A DNA stretch of 30,519 nt. It comes from an uncultured Clostridium sp. (GTDB taxonomy: Bacteria > Bacillota > Clostridia > Christensenellales > Borkfalkiaceae). Shown here one piece after another: positions 27,492 to 30,519 of the stretch. The notes under the pieces were generated by a model that saw only the letters and a program-made list of their open reading frames with translations, did not search any database and had not been told where the DNA came from. Every line of letters starts with the position of its first letter. Positions within the stretch are counted from its first letter, which is position 1. The DNA lies in NCBI GenBank assembly GCA_900555925.1, contig USMU01000012.1, forward strand, positions 1-30,519, in the 5' to 3' direction. A program made the translations under genes and the position numbers.

Positions 27492-28509
27492 ACCTGTTAC
27501 CGCTCGTACACTCAAAAAAACGCCTTATTTTTCTTCGGCTTCGGTTGCCTGCGCGGAACATTGTGCGATGGATGTGCTTTTAGAGGAAATCGTCGGCATC
27601 GGCGGGTTAGACGTTTTGGTAATCGGAGTAGGGGAATGTTGTTTTTATTCCCGAAAGATAGAATTTCCCGCAGGCAGAAAAAATTGGGCTTATCAGCTGA
27701 CGGATACCGAAATCGTCCTTGGCGATTTGAGCGGGATAGAACGCGCTCTGGAAGAAATGTCCCGCACCGAAAATCGAATCGTATGTATTCTTACCTGTAT
27801 TCCGTGCCTCATGAACCTCGATATAGAGAGCTTTATCGGGACGAGGTTTGAAAACGTCGTTTGTATTTCCGCTCCCGATTACGCGGGAATATCTTCCTAT
27901 GATTGTCTGTCGGATTTGTACTATGTTCTGTTGAAGGATATAAAGCCCAATCCGATTGAAAAAGTACAGGTATGGAGAGGCGGAGGGGAGGAGCGCAGTT
28001 TTGCGGACATCAGAGAAAAACTGAATGCGAAAACGCATATCGTTCAATCCGAGAAATTCTTGAGACTTCTTTCGCATCTGTCCGCGCGATATTCTTTGGA
28101 AACGATTGACGACGTACATTTTCACGATTTTGATTTTTACCGCGCGCGCGGTAATCTTTTGGGGATTACAGAGCGGGAAATAGAAGAAGCGGAAGATATT
28201 ACAAAGAAATTGAAGGGGCTTTCGCGGCTGGACATATATGCTCCGTTTGCGTATGAATATGCTTTATTTTTACAAAAATACGGGGTACGCGTGCGCCGTA
28301 TCTTATTCGACGGATTTTGCGGGGACGCCTATGCTCGCTGTAAGGCGCTGAAAGAGGATACGGAAATAGTGCTGTATCACGACTCGCGGATTTTGCGGGA
28401 GAGTGAGGCTGTACTCGACTTATCCGATTGCGGGGAGGAGATTTCCGGTCTGTACGGATTTCACCGATTGCTTTATTTATTGAGGAGGACGCTTCCGTTA
28501 TGCCGTTAA
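27484..28509 (+). CDS. NifD/NifK-like reductase subunit 1 (cysteine-bearing)
   Basis: This 341-residue protein is short for the family (NifD/K are about 480-520, CfbD about 350-400). Its N-terminal part has cysteines at the three sites that bind the P-cluster or its [4Fe-4S] equivalent: Cys23/Cys27 in [20 protein letters not shown], Cys52/Cys53 in [12 protein letters not shown], and Cys105/Cys108 in [15 protein letters not shown]. Rossmann-like halves follow ([20 protein letters not shown] and VRRILFDGF), and the end [17 protein letters not shown] fits the family C-terminus. I do not see the NifD cofactor ligands. It overlaps both neighbours (8 and 10 bases), so the three proteins are made together. 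The substrate is unknown. Confidence 0.82.
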   Translation: MNEPVTARTLKKTPYFSSASVACAEHCAMDVLLEEIVGIGGLDVLVIGVGECCFYSRKIEFPAGRKNWAYQLTDTEIVLGDLSGIERALEEMSRTENRIVCILTCIPCLMNLDIESFIGTRFENVVCISAPDYAGISSYDCLSDLYYVLLKDIKPNPIEKVQVWRGGGEERSFADIREKLNAKTHIVQSEKFLRLLSHLSARYSLETIDDVHFHDFDFYRARGNLLGITEREIEEAEDITKKLKGLSRLDIYAPFAYEYALFLQKYGVRVRRILFDGFCGDAYARCKALKEDTEIVLYHDSRILRESEAVLDLSDCGEEISGLYGFHRLLYLLRRTLPLCR

Positions 28510-29663
28510 ACAAATATGCCGCATTTCCTTCCGCCCGAATGGAGGCGTTTTATCTCGCTTCGCGGTATCGTGACCTTGCGATTATTGATTTTTCCACGAA
28601 TGGACACGGCGTTTATAATTACGGGCATCTTATGCGTTTGGCTCCGGGAAGGGCACAGTCGGCGTTTTATTCCGTACCTTTAACGGAAGTCGATATAGCG
28701 CTCGGCAATTTTTCCCGCTTGTATACTGCCGCGGAGGAAGCCGCTCGGGACGGATATAAAAATATCCTGCTTTTGCCGTCCTCTATCGGCAGCGTGCTCG
28801 GTTTCGATTTCAAAGCGTACGCCGAAGATATATCCCGCGTATCGGGGGTAAATATGTTCACGCTCCCGTTAAAACTCTCGGACGATTTTTACAGCGGGCG
28901 CGAAGCCTTTCTGTTTTCCATGGTCCGTTTTGTCGGAAAAGAAAAGTCCTTTGCCGAATCCGCCTTCAATTTGCTGGGGGGAGACGCGACTTATCAGGCG
29001 CAGTGCGACCATATATATCTCTCCGAGCTGATAGAGAGTTCTTTCGGCCTGAAATTAAATATCGACAGCACCCGAAACGAACGAGTGGAGGCATGGAAAC
29101 ATATCGGAAATGCAAAAATCAATATCGTTACCTCCCGATATGCCGTACGTACGGCGGAATACCTGAAAGAAAAATTCGGTACGCCGTATGTATATATATA
29201 TCCACTCGGAAAAGCCGCGCAGGATAGCGCTTTAAGGGAAATATCCGATATTTTAGGACGAACGTTTCATAGCGAAAGGGACGAAATATATGATTTTGCC
29301 GTTTTACAGTTTTCAAATATTCTCTGCGCGGAGGAAAGGGGCGTCATATGTTATACAGATACGGACAGAGCGCAGGGATTAAAAGATTTTTTGGAAACTG
29401 TCGGGTTAAATCCGCAGTGTTATTGCACGCATAAAAACGGGGATTTTCCGTATTTGGCTTTGGACGAGGTGATTGAAAAATTTCATGACAGCAACGATAT
29501 TGTCCTTTCCTGCGACAGTGTATGCAGGCAGGTTCGGTGCGGGATACCCGTCGAATATACGGGAATTTCATACGATTTGCAGGTTCCCCTTCGGGACGCA
29601 CGAATCGGGACGGAAGGCGCATACCGTCTGATGGGAGCAATAACGAAAAAATTGCTTGGATGA
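28500..29663 (+). CDS. NifD/NifK-like reductase subunit 2 (lacking cluster cysteines)
   Basis: This 387-residue protein starts at ATG 28500, with GAGGAGG 11 bases upstream. A longer frame from 28428 only runs back over the previous gene. The family framework is recognisable: FPSARMEAF near 9-17, STNGHGVYNYGH near 32-43 (the HGxxG-like turn), LLLPSSIGSVLGFDF near 90-104, and a C-terminal VRCGIPVEYTGISYDL then IGTEGAYRLMGAI. At the places where Cys would hold a cluster it has S/R, Y and S, and there is no Cys in the first 110 residues. This makes it the redox-silent partner of subunit 1, with any cluster held by one side. It ends the operon. Confidence 0.8.
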   Translation: MPLNKYAAFPSARMEAFYLASRYRDLAIIDFSTNGHGVYNYGHLMRLAPGRAQSAFYSVPLTEVDIALGNFSRLYTAAEEAARDGYKNILLLPSSIGSVLGFDFKAYAEDISRVSGVNMFTLPLKLSDDFYSGREAFLFSMVRFVGKEKSFAESAFNLLGGDATYQAQCDHIYLSELIESSFGLKLNIDSTRNERVEAWKHIGNAKINIVTSRYAVRTAEYLKEKFGTPYVYIYPLGKAAQDSALREISDILGRTFHSERDEIYDFAVLQFSNILCAEERGVICYTDTDRAQGLKDFLETVGLNPQCYCTHKNGDFPYLALDEVIEKFHDSNDIVLSCDSVCRQVRCGIPVEYTGISYDLQVPLRDARIGTEGAYRLMGAITKKLLG

Positions 29664-29758
29664 TTTTTCTCGTCCCTAAATATACGCTTCTTTGCCTCAA
29701 GGGAAAAGGAATATAACGGTAGAGAGCTAGGTTCACTTTTTATCGACCATATCAAAAC

Positions 29759-29806
29759 ATACGGTTTATCGCTAAACATGTGATAAACCGTATTACTTTA
29801 TAGTTT
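29759..29806 (+). terminator. Probable terminator of the nitrogenase-like operon
   Basis: ATACGGTTTATC at 29759-29770 and GATAAACCGTAT at 29782-29793 form a perfect 12-bp stem with an 11-nt loop. A moderately T-rich tail follows. The bases between the last stop codon (29663) and this hairpin hold nothing recognisable. Confidence 0.6.
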
Positions 29807-29820
29807 TAAGGGGAAATTAG

Positions 29821-30345
29821 CCACCACTTGAAGTGGGGGTATAAAAAAAGTTTTAGCAAGAATAATTCTCCTGTGTTATAATAAGTGAGGGTGCCAACCA
29901 CAATAAAGAACACAGGAGGATTTGTCAATGACTGACACAAATAGTTTAGCCCAAGGTAAATATCCTTGGGGATAAAAAAAGAGATTAAAATATATCAGAA
30001 CAGCAAATTCACGGTCGGGGAAGAGAAATCTTTTCCGACCTTTCAAATTAATATGGGATATGAAATTTGTATACCGAAACCACGGATTTTGGCACAAGAA
30101 ATATTATATAAATACGGTGGGCGGAGACAAGCAAGCCGTACAAAAATATATTGAAAATCAAGAGACAGAAGTTTTGATTTTAGCCCAAAAATGCTATGAT
30201 CCGTTTGAGAAATGGCCGAAATCAAATTGGAACAAGAAAGATAACTCGAAAAGGAAATAAAAGGCTTGCTTGTATGCGATAGTCGGTCTTGTGTGGTGCT
30301 ACAATCTGCCGATATTCACGAAAGTCCCCGATTTGGGGGATATTT
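29821..30345 (+). mobile_element. Internally deleted IS200/IS605-family element (copy 2)
   Basis: The left side has a hairpin CCACT-TGA-AGTGG at about 29821-29839. A leader stem follows (TCCTGTGTT at 29869-29877 with AACACAGGA at 29909-29917) that covers the AGGAGG ribosome binding site. Sequestering the ribosome site in this way is a known IS200 feature. The right side ends near a small hairpin TCCCC-GATTTG-GGGGA at 30325-30340. The transposase between them is broken. The leader resembles copy 1 at 10,470. Exact ends are uncertain. Confidence 0.68.
29928..30260 (+). pseudogene. TnpA (IS200-type Y1 transposase) remnant, central part deleted
   Basis: The start MTDTNSLAQGKYPWG (29928-29975) matches the family N-terminus only up to NSLA and stops after 15 codons. 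The C-terminal part is open from 30060: NHGFWHKKYYINTVGGDKQA then VQKYIENQE, the conserved FWxxxYYxxTVG block and the catalytic-tyrosine motif YIxxQ. It then continues to a stop at 30260. The middle, with the HUH motif, is gone. A small inverted repeat CCCAAGG/CCTTGGG at 29950-29970 and a wobble-paired hairpin at about 30013-30040 mark the altered zone. The copy is not able to transpose by itself. Confidence 0.75.
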
Positions 30346-30447
30346 ACTTTATTCATGGATATATCTTCCCGAGGCATTCGTTAATGAGTCTCCCTAAGAG
30401 GAATTTCAGCGAATACAAGAAAACATACAGATATATAAATTTGAAAT

Positions 30448-30519
30448 ATGAGAAAGCTCGATAAGGACAGAAATGTAAAGGAAATGAACAGAAACGGCAT
30501 TTTTATAATCGACGGGGGG
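30448..30519 (+). CDS. Start of an unidentified gene running off the window
   Basis: An open frame begins with ATG at 30448 (MRKLDKDRNVKEM) and continues NRNGIFIIDGG to the last base. No ribosome binding site precedes 30448. The internal ATG at 30484 has AGGAA, but only two bases away. Twenty-four residues do not allow a family call. The 100 bases before it (30346-30447) show nothing I can identify. Confidence 0.3.
   Translation, partial: MRKLDKDRNVKEMNRNGIFIIDGG

Noticed and set aside
26748..29663. True nitrogenase (nitrogen fixation)
   Set aside because: The NifD/K-like proteins are 100-150 residues too short, subunit 2 has no P-cluster cysteines, and no nifB/E/N genes are present.
30270..30464. 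64-codon frame after the IS200 remnant
   Set aside because: It has no ribosome binding site, spans the IS end hairpin, and resembles no known protein, including TnpB.

Overview
The window looks like a chromosomal stretch from an endospore-lineage Clostridia bacterium, probably an uncultured gut type. The reasons are the sporulation genes yabP and yabQ beside a divIC-like gene, strong AGGAGG-type ribosome binding sites, sigma-A-like promoters, several CUT1-type sugar permeases without their own ATPase, and many lipoproteins. I cannot name a genus. No rRNA, tRNA or CRISPR array was seen.

Region 1 (1-10.36 kb) is mostly housekeeping. A partial DUF4234-like membrane gene and an XRE repressor diverge from a compact operator/promoter. 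An ABM-fold monooxygenase-like gene follows, then a thyA-folA pair (dTMP synthesis and dihydrofolate recycling), typA (ribosome-associated GTPase), and a tight run yabP-yabQ-divIC-Ppx/GppA-M50 protease. A bidirectional terminator separates this run from an AraC regulator. That regulator diverges from a nucleotidyltransferase plus N-acetylhexosamine-kinase-like pair, which probably makes an activated sugar from a salvaged one.

Region 2 (10.4-20.03 kb) begins with a decayed IS200-type transposase. An ArsR-type regulator then faces a carbohydrate operon with a perfect sigma-A promoter and a 9-codon leader ORF. The operon holds two pairs of CUT1 permeases, a lipoprotein with a probable TIM-barrel hydrolase-like fold, a solute-binding protein with an internal deletion and frameshift, and a secreted Ig-like protein cut off at its 3' end.

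Region 3 (20.03-29.66 kb) is the most interesting. At about 20,030 the Ig-like gene runs straight into the last quarter of a FecE/BtuD-type ATPase gene, a deletion or assembly junction. The ATPase remnant is the head of a close-packed series: two paralogous transglutaminase-like lipoproteins whose triad Asp is replaced by Cys in both, a 1168-residue FIVAR-repeat lipoprotein, a NifH-like iron protein with all key residues, and two overlapping NifD/NifK-like genes. Only the first NifD/K-like protein keeps cysteines for a cluster. No nitrogenase cofactor-assembly genes are present. I read this as an uncharacterised nitrogenase-like reductase tied to surface lipoproteins and to an uptake system for a metal chelate or tetrapyrrole-like compound. 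The substrate is unknown.

Region 4 (29.66-30.52 kb) has a terminator-like hairpin, a second internally deleted IS200-type remnant, and the first codons of a gene that runs off the end. The two IS200 remnants bracket the accessory block at about 10.4 and 29.8 kb.
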